Source of the DNA: Erwinia sp. JUb26 | GTDB taxonomy: Bacteria > Pseudomonadota > Gammaproteobacteria > Enterobacterales > Enterobacteriaceae | Reading direction: 5' to 3' | NCBI RefSeq assembly: GCF_003751505.1 | Contig: NZ_RJVB01000005.1 | Coordinates: 372,001 to 436,000 of the forward strand | DNA: 64,000 bases | In this document: piece by piece, positions 20,058 to 27,750 of the stretch | Position numbering within the stretch: position 1 is the first letter of the stretch | Layout: every line of letters starts with the position of its first letter | Position numbers and translations under genes: made by a program | The notes under the pieces: generated by a model | Told to the model about the DNA's origin: nothing | Seen by the model: only the letters and a program-made list of their open reading frames with translations | Databases searched by the model: none

Positions 20058-21076
20058 GATGTTCTCCGCGAGGTGAAAAACGACGCCAGCCGCTGCGTCA
20101 GCGCCGCCAGCCCTTTCGGCTCGGCAATCAGGAACCCGATCAGCAAAACGCCGACGATGATGTTCTGCACCAGCTCCAGCACGCCGGAATCCACCTGCTG
20201 GCCAAACAGCCATCCTCCGAGGCGGGAGAGCAGCAGCGGGAACAGCGTCAGCAGCGCCGCGCCAAGAAACGCGCCGCGGACCGTACCTAATCCTCCGATG
20301 ATGATAATGAACAGCAGTTGGAAGGACCGGTCCAGATTGAACCCCGCCGGTTCAACATTGCGCAGATAGGTGAACGACCACAGCACCCCGGCAATACCGA
20401 TAATGAAAGAGGAGAAGCCGAAGGCGATCATCCGGGTACGCAACACCGGTACGCCGATGACCCGGGCCGCCAGCGGATTGTCGCGCACGGCGATAAAGTT
20501 GCGTCCGGCCGAGCTGTTAACCAACCGCCAGACCAGCCAGGTCAGCAGGCTGACCACCGTCAGAGTGAACAGATAGCGCCGCTCGGAGCTGTCGACGATC
20601 CACGCGCCCAGATGCAGCGGAGCCACCGAGACCACGCCGGACGCACTGTTCATCGAAAACCAGCTGAAGTTGTTCAGCGCCCACTGGACAAAGAACTGCG
20701 TCGCCAGCGTAGAAATCGCCAGATAAAAACTGCTGAGCCGCAGGCTCGGCAGGCCGAAGATCAGCCCCAGCAGCGCACTGATGCCGCCCGCCAGCAGTAA
20801 AACCAGCGGCAGCGGCAGGTCCAGGCGACCAATCAGGTTCAGCGCGGCATAGGCACCCACCGCCATAAAGGCGGCGCTGCCGAGGGAGATCTGCCCGGTA
20901 TAGCCTGCCAGCACGTTCAGCCCCAGCGCCGCCAGCGACAGTGCCAGGAACGGCGTCAGCACCGCATCAAACAGGTATTCGTTACCGACCAGCGGCAGCA
21001 GAATAAATGCCACGACGGGCAGAATAAGCCATCCTATATTGCGGCGAGGCAGGGCGGTCGTAGAGAGAGTCGACAT
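20054..21076 (-). CDS. LivM-type ABC transporter permease
   Basis: A 340-residue inner membrane permease with about eight to ten hydrophobic segments. The family signature LNVLAGYTGQISLGSAAFMAVGAY is near residue 52. IIGGLGTVRGAFLGAAL near residue 262 is the cytoplasmic coupling region that contacts the ATPase. The last bases overlap the next ATPase gene (ATGA), and the start lies 2 bp after the other permease. The pair forms the membrane channel of the transporter. Confidence 0.9.
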   Translation of the reverse strand: MSTLSTTALPRRNIGWLILPVVAFILLPLVGNEYLFDAVLTPFLALSLAALGLNVLAGYTGQISLGSAAFMAVGAYAALNLIGRLDLPLPLVLLLAGGISALLGLIFGLPSLRLSSFYLAISTLATQFFVQWALNNFSWFSMNSASGVVSVAPLHLGAWIVDSSERRYLFTLTVVSLLTWLVWRLVNSSAGRNFIAVRDNPLAARVIGVPVLRTRMIAFGFSSFIIGIAGVLWSFTYLRNVEPAGFNLDRSFQLLFIIIIGGLGTVRGAFLGAALLTLFPLLLSRLGGWLFGQQVDSGVLELVQNIIVGVLLIGFLIAEPKGLAALTQRLASFFTSRRTS

Positions 21077-21078
21077 GG

Positions 21079-21972
21079 TTACAGCCTCGATAAACGGTGG
21101 GAGCCAAACAGGCCCGCAGGGCGAATCAGCAGGAACAGCAGCGCCACGGCGTAGGCGATCCAGCTGTCGATCCCGCCGCCCAGCAGCGGGCCGAGATACA
21201 CCGATCCCAGCTTTTCGATCAGCCCAACCAGCAGTCCGGCAACAATCACCCCGGCCACCGAATCAAACCCGCCGAGCACCAGCACCGGCAGCGCCTTCAG
21301 CACCACCAGAGACAGCGAGAACTGTACGCCCAGCCTTGCCCCCCACAGCAGCCCGGCGACCAGCGCGACAATCCCTGCCGCCGCCCAGACTACCGCCCAC
21401 AGGCGCCCGATATTCAGACCCACCGCCAGACCAGCAAAGGTATCATCCGCCACCGCGCGGAACGCCAGCCCGGTGTGCGTATAGCGGAAGAACAGGCTCA
21501 GCAGCAGCACCATCAGCCCGGCAACGCCTGCGGCAAACAGATCGAACTGGCTGATCAGCACGCCGCCGACTTCAAACGGTGTGTCGTCGATGCCCAGATC
21601 CAGCGCGTGAACCTGTGTACCCCACAGCAGTTGGGCGGCACCTTCGATGATGTAGGACACGCCCAGCGTGGCAACGAACAGTACGATCGGCGGCTGATTC
21701 ACCAACGGCCGCAGCACGGAGAACTCAATCAGCATGCCCAGCAGCGAAATCGCCACCAGGGTAACGGGGAGCACGGCCCACACCGACCAGCCGCGTTCGA
21801 CCAGGCAAACGAAGGTGAGTGCCGAGAACAGCAGCATTGAGCCCTGGGCAAAGTTGAAGACCCCGGAGCTTTTGTAAACCAGCACAAAACCCAGCGCGAC
21901 CAGCGAATACATCACGCCCGACAGCAGGCCGCCGACGCTGACTTCAATCAGGAACAGCCAGTCAATGTTCAT
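21079..21972 (-). CDS. LivH-type ABC transporter permease
   Basis: A 297-residue permease with about eight transmembrane segments. VSVGGLLSGVMYSLVALGFVLVYK at the N-terminus, GVFNFAQGSMLLF near residue 37 and VLGGFDSVAGVIVAGLLVGLIE near residue 232 are hallmarks of LivH/UrtB proteins. It overlaps the end of the preceding ATPase gene by 4 bp (ATGA), so translation is probably coupled. The substrate is not predictable from the sequence. Confidence 0.9.
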   Translation of the reverse strand: MNIDWLFLIEVSVGGLLSGVMYSLVALGFVLVYKSSGVFNFAQGSMLLFSALTFVCLVERGWSVWAVLPVTLVAISLLGMLIEFSVLRPLVNQPPIVLFVATLGVSYIIEGAAQLLWGTQVHALDLGIDDTPFEVGGVLISQFDLFAAGVAGLMVLLLSLFFRYTHTGLAFRAVADDTFAGLAVGLNIGRLWAVVWAAAGIVALVAGLLWGARLGVQFSLSLVVLKALPVLVLGGFDSVAGVIVAGLLVGLIEKLGSVYLGPLLGGGIDSWIAYAVALLFLLIRPAGLFGSHRLSRL

Positions 21973-22847
21973 CCTCTGGCCTCCGGTGCGGCGGTGTCCG
22001 CCGATGAACCCAGATAGGCCGCAATCACCGCCGGGTTTCGCCGGATTTCATTCGGGGTTCCCGTGGCGATATTGCGCCCGTACTCAAGCACCACAACGCG
22101 ATCGGACAGGCTCATCACCACGGCAATATCGTGCTCGATCAGCAAAATGGTGGTGCCGAAATGGCGGCGTATCTCGCGGATAAGATCGCTAAGCTGCTGT
22201 TTATCCGCCAGCGTCATCCCCGCCATCGGTTCGTCGAGCAGCAGCAGGCGAGGACGGGCAACCAGCGCTCTCGCCAGCTCAACGCGCTTTTGCATGCCGT
22301 ATGACAGGCTGGAAGTCAGGCTGGACGCGACTGCATCCAGGCCAAAGAAATTGATGACCGCGCGCGCCTGCTGCAGCTGACCTGCCGTTTCATGCCGCGC
22401 ACGCGGCAGGCCGAATATCTCACCCAGCAGCGACGTTTTCCGGCTGTATGCCAGACCCTGCAGGACGTTATCCGTCACCGACAGACCGCTAAACAGCGCC
22501 AGATTCTGGAAGGTGCGTGCCACACCGGCGCGGGCCAGATGCTGCGGACGGAGAGCGCGATAGCGACGATCGTCGAGGGCGATCTCGCCGCGATCGGGGC
22601 GGTAGAGGCCGGAGATCACATTCAGCAGGGTGCTTTTTCCCGCGCCGTTCGGACCAATAATCGCCAGCAGCGATGACGGCTCCGCCACCAGCGAGACGTC
22701 GCTTAGGGCCTTTACCCCGCCGAATGAGAGCGCGATGCCCGAAAGCTGTAGCGATGCGCCAGGCTTAACGGCTTCGGCCGATCGTTCCGCGATCCACGCA
22801 TGCCGCAGTGCCGCCAGCGAGGCCGGGGATGCTTCTGATAACGACAT
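21969..22847 (-). CDS. LivG-type ABC transporter ATPase, first gene of the sfnB operon
   Basis: A 292-residue ATPase. Walker A is GPNGAGKSTLLNVISG (about residues 67-82), the signature is LSYGMQKRVELARALV, Walker B is LLLLDEPMAGM, and IEHDIAVVMSLSDRVVVLEYG carries the H-loop, typical of LivG/UrtD. An extra N-terminal stretch of about 35 residues precedes the domain (LAALRHAWIAERSAEAV). AGGAGA lies upstream of the ATG. It leads a six-gene operon whose leader contains a sigma-54-like promoter. Confidence 0.9.
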   Translation of the reverse strand: MSLSEASPASLAALRHAWIAERSAEAVKPGASLQLSGIALSFGGVKALSDVSLVAEPSSLLAIIGPNGAGKSTLLNVISGLYRPDRGEIALDDRRYRALRPQHLARAGVARTFQNLALFSGLSVTDNVLQGLAYSRKTSLLGEIFGLPRARHETAGQLQQARAVINFFGLDAVASSLTSSLSYGMQKRVELARALVARPRLLLLDEPMAGMTLADKQQLSDLIREIRRHFGTTILLIEHDIAVVMSLSDRVVVLEYGRNIATGTPNEIRRNPAVIAAYLGSSADTAAPEARG

Positions 22848-22951
22848 AATTCTCTCCTGGTCAGCAGCGTTTCAGGTTGTTTTGCCGCTTTCTCATATAA
22901 CTATTTGCGATTTATAAATAAAGAAACCAACACTTAGGTTATAAGAACGTA

Positions 22952-22967
22952 AGCAGAATGTGTGCCA
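22952..22967 (-). promoter_or_regulatory. Candidate sigma-54 (-24/-12) promoter of the ABC/sfnB operon
   Basis: The minus strand reads TGGCAC (22962-22967), N5, CTGCT (22952-22956). The invariant GG and GC are separated by 10 bp as required, and the match to TGGCAC-N5-TTGCW differs at one T. It would start transcription near 22941, about 95 bp before the first gene. Confidence 0.6.
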
Positions 22968-23014
22968 ATGTTGATAAAGGTTATTTTCTTTTTAATTCAG
23001 TGAATTGCGCTGAT

Positions 23015-23027
23015 AATCAATGATTGA
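23015..23027 (+). promoter_or_regulatory. Possible IHF site between promoter and upstream palindrome
   Basis: AATCAATGATTGA fits the IHF consensus WATCAANNNNTTR with one mismatch and lies in AT-rich DNA. Its position between a -24/-12 promoter and an upstream palindrome is where IHF bends DNA in sigma-54 systems. Confidence 0.35.
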
Positions 23028-23056
23028 ATATGCTTCATTTGCAGCAGGAATGTTGT

Positions 23057-23082
23057 TGTGATGCTGCAAATGCAGCATCACA
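23057..23082. promoter_or_regulatory. 26-bp palindrome upstream of the sfnB operon (possible activator site)
   Basis: Perfect 11-bp arms TGTGATGCTGC (23057-23067) and GCAGCATCACA (23072-23082) around AAAT, centred about 130 bp upstream of the predicted sigma-54 start. It may be the binding site of an enhancer-binding activator. It is about 250 bp upstream of yieE and could instead act on that gene. Confidence 0.5.
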
Positions 23083-23333
23083 CTATTAACGGGACGATAT
23101 AGTGGGGAATGAACAATATTCAGCTTATTTATGGATTTTATGCTGTATAAAGGACATCAAAAACGAGGGTTATCTGGATTTTTTCTTATCCGGTGCGCTT
23201 CTGTTCGGTTTAACCACAGAGGAAATGATATTAATCCGAATTTCACCCCATTGAGGGGATCACGGGTGAAAAGTCGTAAGATTATTCTTACAATAGCATT
23301 GATGATTACCCGACCATTTTCATGGAGTGACAG

Positions 23334-24077
23334 ATGGCAAGTCATTTTGCACGCTGGACTCTTGTCCAGACGAAAGCGCAGGTTCACCGACTTCCGCTAC
23401 AGCTGGTAGAACATTCGGCCAGTCTTGCGGAGAAGCGCCGCCGCCGCTATCTTGCAGCCAGAACGCTGCTGGCGGAAATGATGCTGAGGGTGTATGGCAT
23501 CCCTCAGCTCCCCGATATCCGCCTTACTGACGGCGGACGCCCCGTTTTTTCCGATCCCGAGCTGCCTGATTTCAGCATTTCCTACGCCGGTAATATGGTG
23601 GGCGTGCTGCTGGCGGAAGAGGGCTGCCGCGCTGGCCTGGATATGGAAATCGTTCGCGCGCACAGCCGTCAGACTTTAGAGCAGTACCTGCACTCTTTTT
23701 CCTCCGGTGAGAAAGCCTGGATCAACGCCCAGAACGATCCGTCAGAAGCCTGCACCCAGATCTGGACTCTTCGACAAAGCATTCTGAAAATGACCGGGGA
23801 AGGGAGCGGCGGTTTTGATGCCCTGCGTCTGCATCCCGCTTCGGGAAGGCTGCGTTCTTCAACGCTGGCGGATATTCAGGCTATCTGCGATGTGGAAGCA
23901 CTGATGGTGTGGTCCTGCGCGCTCTCGCCGGGAACCGATCGGCTACAGCTGTGGGAGTATGACGAAGCAGAAGGGTGGAATTCACTGCAGAGTATTAACG
24001 TTTTTTCGTTGAATATGGGGCCACGCGCGCTGCGTTTAACCAGCCTGCCTGCCGAGAAGCAGCACCACTATTCCTGA
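23334..24077 (+). CDS. yieE: YieE-like 4'-phosphopantetheinyl transferase superfamily protein
   Basis: A 247-residue protein of the Sfp/AcpT superfamily, which moves the phosphopantetheine arm of CoA to carrier proteins. The N-terminal half holds LAARTLLAEMMLRVYGIPQLPDI and the middle contains the Mg2+-binding motif GLDMEI (about residues 100-105). The second motif, normally W-x-x-K-E-x-x-x-K, reads WTLRQSILKMTG, with Arg and Gln in place of Lys and Glu, so activity may be altered. The start has GGAG 6 bases upstream. It lies beside adeP and yieH as in E. coli, but chrR (yieF) is absent. Confidence 0.78.
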   Translation: MASHFARWTLVQTKAQVHRLPLQLVEHSASLAEKRRRRYLAARTLLAEMMLRVYGIPQLPDIRLTDGGRPVFSDPELPDFSISYAGNMVGVLLAEEGCRAGLDMEIVRAHSRQTLEQYLHSFSSGEKAWINAQNDPSEACTQIWTLRQSILKMTGEGSGGFDALRLHPASGRLRSSTLADIQAICDVEALMVWSCALSPGTDRLQLWEYDEAEGWNSLQSINVFSLNMGPRALRLTSLPAEKQHHYS

Positions 24078-24078
24078 G

Positions 24079-24105
24079 ATCAGGGTGGCGCAAGGCCACC
24101 CTGAT
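24079..24105. terminator. Bidirectional terminator between yieE and adeP
   Basis: Perfect 11-bp arms ATCAGGGTGGC (24079-24089) and GCCACCCTGAT (24095-24105) between two convergent genes. T-tracts are lacking on both sides. Confidence 0.65.
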
Positions 24106-24121
24106 GCCTCAAGCACTGCGG

Positions 24122-25435
24122 TTAGTGTGCATCGACAAACACGATCTTCAGCACGAACAGCAGTGCAACGACCACCACGCACGGGCTGATTTCACGCCAG
24201 CGGCCGGTGCCCAGCTTCATCACGCAGTAAGAGATAAAGCCCAGCGCGATCCCTTCGGTAATCGAGAAGCTGAACGGCATCATCGCCGCGGTGACAAAGG
24301 CCGGAACGGCTTCGGTCAGATCGTCCCATTTCACGCGGGCAAGGCTGGAGGTCATCAGCACGCCGACGTAAATCAGCGCACCGGCTGCCGCATACGCGGG
24401 GACCATACCGGCCAGCGGCGACAGGAACATCACCAGCAGGAACAGGATGCCGGTGACCACCGCCATCAGCCCTGTACGACCACCGACAGACACGCCGGAC
24501 GAACTTTCGATATAAGCGGTCACGGAAGAGGTTCCGATAAATGAACCGGCCACCGAGCTGATGCTGTCAACGTACAGCGCCTGCTTCATGCGCGGGAACT
24601 TGCCTTTCTCATCGGTCAGACCGGCCTTGTCGGTGACGCCAATCAGCGTGCCGGAGGAGTCAAACAGGTTAACCAGCATGAAGGAGAAAATAATCCCGGC
24701 CATACCAATATTCAGCGAACCAGCGAGATCCACCTGGCCCAGCACGGAGGTCACCGGGGGCGGCGCGGAGAAAATGCCGGTAAATTTCACATCACCGATT
24801 GCCAGGCCAATCCCGGTGGTCACCACGATGGACACCAGCACCGCCGCGTGAATATTGCGGGAGGCCAGAATCGCGATGATAAAGAAGCCCAGCGCACCCA
24901 GCAGCACGCTGTGCGAGGTCAGGTTACCCACGCTGACCAGCGTGGCTTCGTTCGCCACGATGATCCCGGCGTTTTTCAGCCCCATCATCGCAATAAACAG
25001 CCCGATACCGGCGGTGATGCCCACCCGCAGGCTAACCGGGATATTCGAGATCATCCAGTAGCGCACGCGGAAAATGGTCAACAGCAGCAGCCCGGTCGCG
25101 CCCCAGAAGATCGCCCCCATGCCTACCTGCCAGGAGATGCCCATCGCTCCCACGACCACGAAGGCAAAGAAGGCGTTCAGACCCATCGCCGGAGCCAGCG
25201 CCACCGGCAGGTTCGCTACCAGCCCCATCAGGATGCTGCCGCCAGCCGCGATCAGGCAGGTGGTAACAAAGACCGCCTGCGTATCCATACCGGCCACGCC
25301 GAGGATCTGTGGGTTAACGAAAACGATGTACACCATCGTCAGAAACGTGGTGAAACCAGCAATCACCTCGGTACGGACGGTGGTGCCATGCTCCTGCAGT
25401 TTAAAAATCCGTTGTAACAAACCGGGATTAGTCAT
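24122..25435 (-). CDS. adeP: Adenine permease AdeP (NCS2/AzgA-like)
   Basis: A 437-residue inner membrane proton symporter for adenine. It has about 12-14 hydrophobic segments. Family motifs include EVIAGFTTFLTMVYIVFVNP, LAPAMGLNAFFAF, and SFMLVNLFDSSGTLIGV with the conserved acidic/polar substrate-site residues, followed by SVTAYIESSSGVSVGGRTGL. The sequence is very close to E. coli AdeP (YieG). A PurR operator lies about 85 bp upstream, in agreement with repression when purines are plentiful. Confidence 0.93.
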   Translation of the reverse strand: MTNPGLLQRIFKLQEHGTTVRTEVIAGFTTFLTMVYIVFVNPQILGVAGMDTQAVFVTTCLIAAGGSILMGLVANLPVALAPAMGLNAFFAFVVVGAMGISWQVGMGAIFWGATGLLLLTIFRVRYWMISNIPVSLRVGITAGIGLFIAMMGLKNAGIIVANEATLVSVGNLTSHSVLLGALGFFIIAILASRNIHAAVLVSIVVTTGIGLAIGDVKFTGIFSAPPPVTSVLGQVDLAGSLNIGMAGIIFSFMLVNLFDSSGTLIGVTDKAGLTDEKGKFPRMKQALYVDSISSVAGSFIGTSSVTAYIESSSGVSVGGRTGLMAVVTGILFLLVMFLSPLAGMVPAYAAAGALIYVGVLMTSSLARVKWDDLTEAVPAFVTAAMMPFSFSITEGIALGFISYCVMKLGTGRWREISPCVVVVALLFVLKIVFVDAH

Positions 25436-25518
25436 TATGGGGTTCCAGAGCGGAGAAAATAGTCGGTGGATATCCTAACCCATAATTGTCATTTTGCGAT
25501 GTGGATCACCCGGTTTTT

Positions 25519-25534
25519 TCGCAACCGATTGCGC
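25519..25534. promoter_or_regulatory. PurR operator upstream of adeP
   Basis: TCGCAACCGATTGCGC is a near-perfect 16-bp palindrome matching the PurR consensus ANGCAANCGNTTNCNT at its core positions. It lies between divergent adeP and yieH, 84 bp from the adeP start. adeP is a known PurR target in E. coli. Confidence 0.8.
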
Positions 25535-25644
25535 TGTTTTCGCCCTGTTATCCCGGCTGTTAACAGTAATTGACATTTCCCGACCGCAATCCTGTTACAG
25601 TTACGCAAAGTGGAAAAAAATTAACCAACCTGAAGGACGCGCAG

Positions 25645-26307
25645 ATGTCAGTGGAGTGTGTATTTTTTGATTGTGATGGAACGCTGGTCGACAGCGAAGT
25701 GCTCTGTACCCAGGGCTATGTCAATACCTTCGCGCAGTTCGGCGTCACGCTGTCGCTGCAGGAGATGTTTGAGAAATATAAGGGCGTAAAACTGTATGAC
25801 ATCGTGGCCGATGTCTGTGAACAGCACGGCCTGACCACCCCGGTCGAGGTGCTGGAACCGGCCTACCGGGCGGAAGTGGCAAGACTGTTCGATCTGGAGC
25901 TGAAGGCAATTCCCGGCGCTAACGCGCTGGTGGCAAGCCTTCAGGTGCCGATGTGCGTGGTATCCAACGGCACGGTACCGAAAATGCAACACTCGCTGGG
26001 CCTGACCGGGATGCTGCCGTTTTTTAACGATCGCCTCTATAGCGGCTACGATATCCAGCACTGGAAACCCGAGCCGGAGCTGATGTACCACGCCGCGCAG
26101 CAGATGGGCATCCCGATCGATCGCTGCATCCTGGTCGATGACTCCGAAGCCGGTGCCAAAGCGGGGATCGCCGCCGGTATCCCGGTATTTTACTACTGCG
26201 CGGACGCGCACAACCCCGCGATCGACCATCCGCTGGTCACCGCGTTTACCGATATGGCGCAGCTGCCCGCGCTGTGGCAGGAAAAAGGCTGGCGGCTGAC
26301 GCGATAA
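25645..26307 (+). CDS. yieH: HAD-like phosphatase YieH (6-phosphogluconate phosphatase)
   Basis: A 220-residue cytoplasmic HAD phosphatase (E. coli 221). VFFDCDGTLVDSEVLC carries the nucleophile and acid/base Asp; a helical cap follows; VVSNGTVPKMQ is motif II; WKPEPELMYHAAQQMG is motif III; CILVDDSEAGAKAGIAAG is motif IV. The E. coli enzyme prefers 6-phosphogluconate. ATG 25645 (GAAGGAC upstream) is used instead of the in-frame start at 25570. It is divergent from adeP. Confidence 0.92.
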   Translation: MSVECVFFDCDGTLVDSEVLCTQGYVNTFAQFGVTLSLQEMFEKYKGVKLYDIVADVCEQHGLTTPVEVLEPAYRAEVARLFDLELKAIPGANALVASLQVPMCVVSNGTVPKMQHSLGLTGMLPFFNDRLYSGYDIQHWKPEPELMYHAAQQMGIPIDRCILVDDSEAGAKAGIAAGIPVFYYCADAHNPAIDHPLVTAFTDMAQLPALWQEKGWRLTR

Positions 26308-26310
26308 CTG

Positions 26311-26326
26311 CCCGGCCAGCGCCGGG
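26311..26326 (+). terminator. Short hairpin after yieH
   Basis: CCCGGC (26311-26316), loop CAGC, GCCGGG (26321-26326), directly after the yieH stop. There is no T-tract. Confidence 0.4.
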
Positions 26327-26424
26327 TATAGAAACGGTCTATATCCGGCGGGAATAAATCGATTTCACTTCGCCCCCTCCCTGACCCTATGCTGCTACAG
26401 CACAGGCACCGGTCAGGAGAGATC

Positions 26425-26694
26425 ATGGAACACCAACGACTTGCTACCGCCGTTCTGGCGGCACTGGGCGGCGCGGATAACCTCGCCACATTGCGCTACT
26501 GCGCCAGCCGCGTTCGCATCCGACTGCATGATAGCGCACAGTTAGACAGGCAGCTTATTGAACAACAGCCCTCGGTCAGAGCGCTGCTCGAGGTCACCGT
26601 CGCCCCGCAGCTGACTGAGCTTCAGCTGGTGATGGGGCCCGGCCAGGCCCGCCCACTGTATCAGGCGCTGGTCGAGCTCGTCGGCAAGAAGTAG
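26425..26694 (+). CDS. Free-standing PTS EIIB domain, glucose/sucrose type
   Basis: An 89-residue protein that is only a PTS EIIB (PF00367-type) domain. LATAVLAALGGADNLATLRYC aligns with the family start 'LLxALGGxxNIxxLxxC', and the phosphorylatable Cys is present in CASRVRIRL. TELQLVMGPGQARPLYQAL matches the end of the domain. No EIIC, EIIA or HPr gene is nearby. AGGAGA lies just upstream of the ATG. It is convergent with the LysR gene, with stop codons abutting (TAGCTA). It could be a phospho-relay or regulatory partner, or a leftover of a PTS. Confidence 0.78.
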   Translation: MEHQRLATAVLAALGGADNLATLRYCASRVRIRLHDSAQLDRQLIEQQPSVRALLEVTVAPQLTELQLVMGPGQARPLYQALVELVGKK

Positions 26695-27648
26695 CTACGA
26701 TACCCGGTGGCGAACCGGCTCAAGGTACTGATTTAACAGTTCCTGCATTTGCACGACGTGGGGCGCATCGGCCTTTTCCCGCATCAGGTAGATCCCGACC
26801 GTACACGGCTGGCTTTCCTCCGCCAGCTGCAACGGTTCCAGCCCATATTGCGCAAAATATCCCGCCATGCATGAGGGGTAGTTCAGCATCATCGCGTCAG
26901 AATCATTAATCATATCCACCGCCGACATCATCGAGCTGGTGGACCAAATCACCCGTTCGGCCAGGTGCAGACGATTCCGCGCCTGCCTTTTGTGCTGCAT
27001 ATCATCCATCATATGCTGGTAGCGGCTCTCGTCCGGCGTCAGCTCGACATAGGGGAATCCCAGCAGCTCGTACTCCTCCACCGGCCTGCCCAGCAGCGGA
27101 TGCCCACTGCGGACAAACATGCTGTCGCGTGTGCTGAACAGCGGCAGGAAACTGATGCCCGCCTTCGGATTCAATCCTTTGATTTCATGTCCGATAAACA
27201 GATCGATATCGCCACCTAATAGCAGATCCATCAGGCGTAAATGGTTGCCAAGATCGATATGAATATTGACTGTCGGGTGCAGGGTGCGATAGGCGTTAAA
27301 GCTGTCGCGCACGAACATATACCACCAGGCATGTCCGGCACCCATACGCAGGCTCTGCCCCTGCCGGGCTTTTATCGAAGCCAGCTTAATCAGGGTGTTA
27401 TCGTAGATACGCTGCATCATTTGAGCCTGCTCCAGCAGCAGCTCACCAAATTCTGTGGTATTCACTCCGGTTGAGGTGCGTTCCAGCAGCTGTACGCCTA
27501 AATTCTCTTCCAGTTTCTTCATGTTATGGGTCAACGTGGGCTGGCTCAGGCAAAGTTTGTTTGCCGCATGGCTCACATTTCCCAACATCGCGACTTCGAT
27601 AAACTGACGTAAAATTTTGTCCACGATCATATTTTCCGCAAGTGACAT
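26695..27648 (-). CDS. LysR-type transcriptional regulator
   Basis: A 317-residue LysR-type regulator. The N-terminal winged helix-turn-helix is at about residues 10-70 (FIEVAMLGNVSHAANKLCLSQPTLTHNMKKLEENLGVQLLERT), followed by a linker helix and a type 2 periplasmic-binding-fold effector domain (LRMGAGHAWWYMFVRD, GDIDLFIGHE). It is transcribed divergently from a sugar ABC operon 102 bp away, so it probably controls that operon. The region between them holds a short inverted repeat ATAGA-N5-TCTAT next to its own start. An internal ATG 18 bp downstream would also give a complete DNA-binding domain. Confidence 0.88.
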   Translation of the reverse strand: MSLAENMIVDKILRQFIEVAMLGNVSHAANKLCLSQPTLTHNMKKLEENLGVQLLERTSTGVNTTEFGELLLEQAQMMQRIYDNTLIKLASIKARQGQSLRMGAGHAWWYMFVRDSFNAYRTLHPTVNIHIDLGNHLRLMDLLLGGDIDLFIGHEIKGLNPKAGISFLPLFSTRDSMFVRSGHPLLGRPVEEYELLGFPYVELTPDESRYQHMMDDMQHKRQARNRLHLAERVIWSTSSMMSAVDMINDSDAMMLNYPSCMAGYFAQYGLEPLQLAEESQPCTVGIYLMREKADAPHVVQMQELLNQYLEPVRHRVS

Positions 27649-27750
27649 AGATATTTTCTATAGCATAGCCAATTAAATCGATTTCCTTCAATGATCCGCT
27701 TTCGTTAGTTTGTCCGGTATCGGCACCCGGCCGCTAACTGAGAGGACGTC

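Noticed and set aside
20058..20213. N-terminal extension of the LivF-type ATPase
   Set aside because: It lies inside the overlapping permease gene, is Ala/Arg-rich as expected of a shadow, and the ATG at 20057 has a good ribosome-binding site.
19305..22847. A true leucine transporter (livFGMH) locus
   Set aside because: The fold class matches, but linkage to an SfnB-like oxidoreductase and the distinct binding protein argue against a plain branched-chain amino acid transporter, so no liv symbols were given.
23057..23082. CRP site (TGTGA...TCACA)
   Set aside because: The outer pentamers match, but the gap between them is 16 bp rather than the 6 bp CRP needs.
14837..23333. tnaCAB, mdtL and yidZ as in E. 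coli
   Set aside because: No tryptophanase, permease or LysR gene of that kind is present in this interval; the genes there are hipBA and the ABC/sfnB operon.
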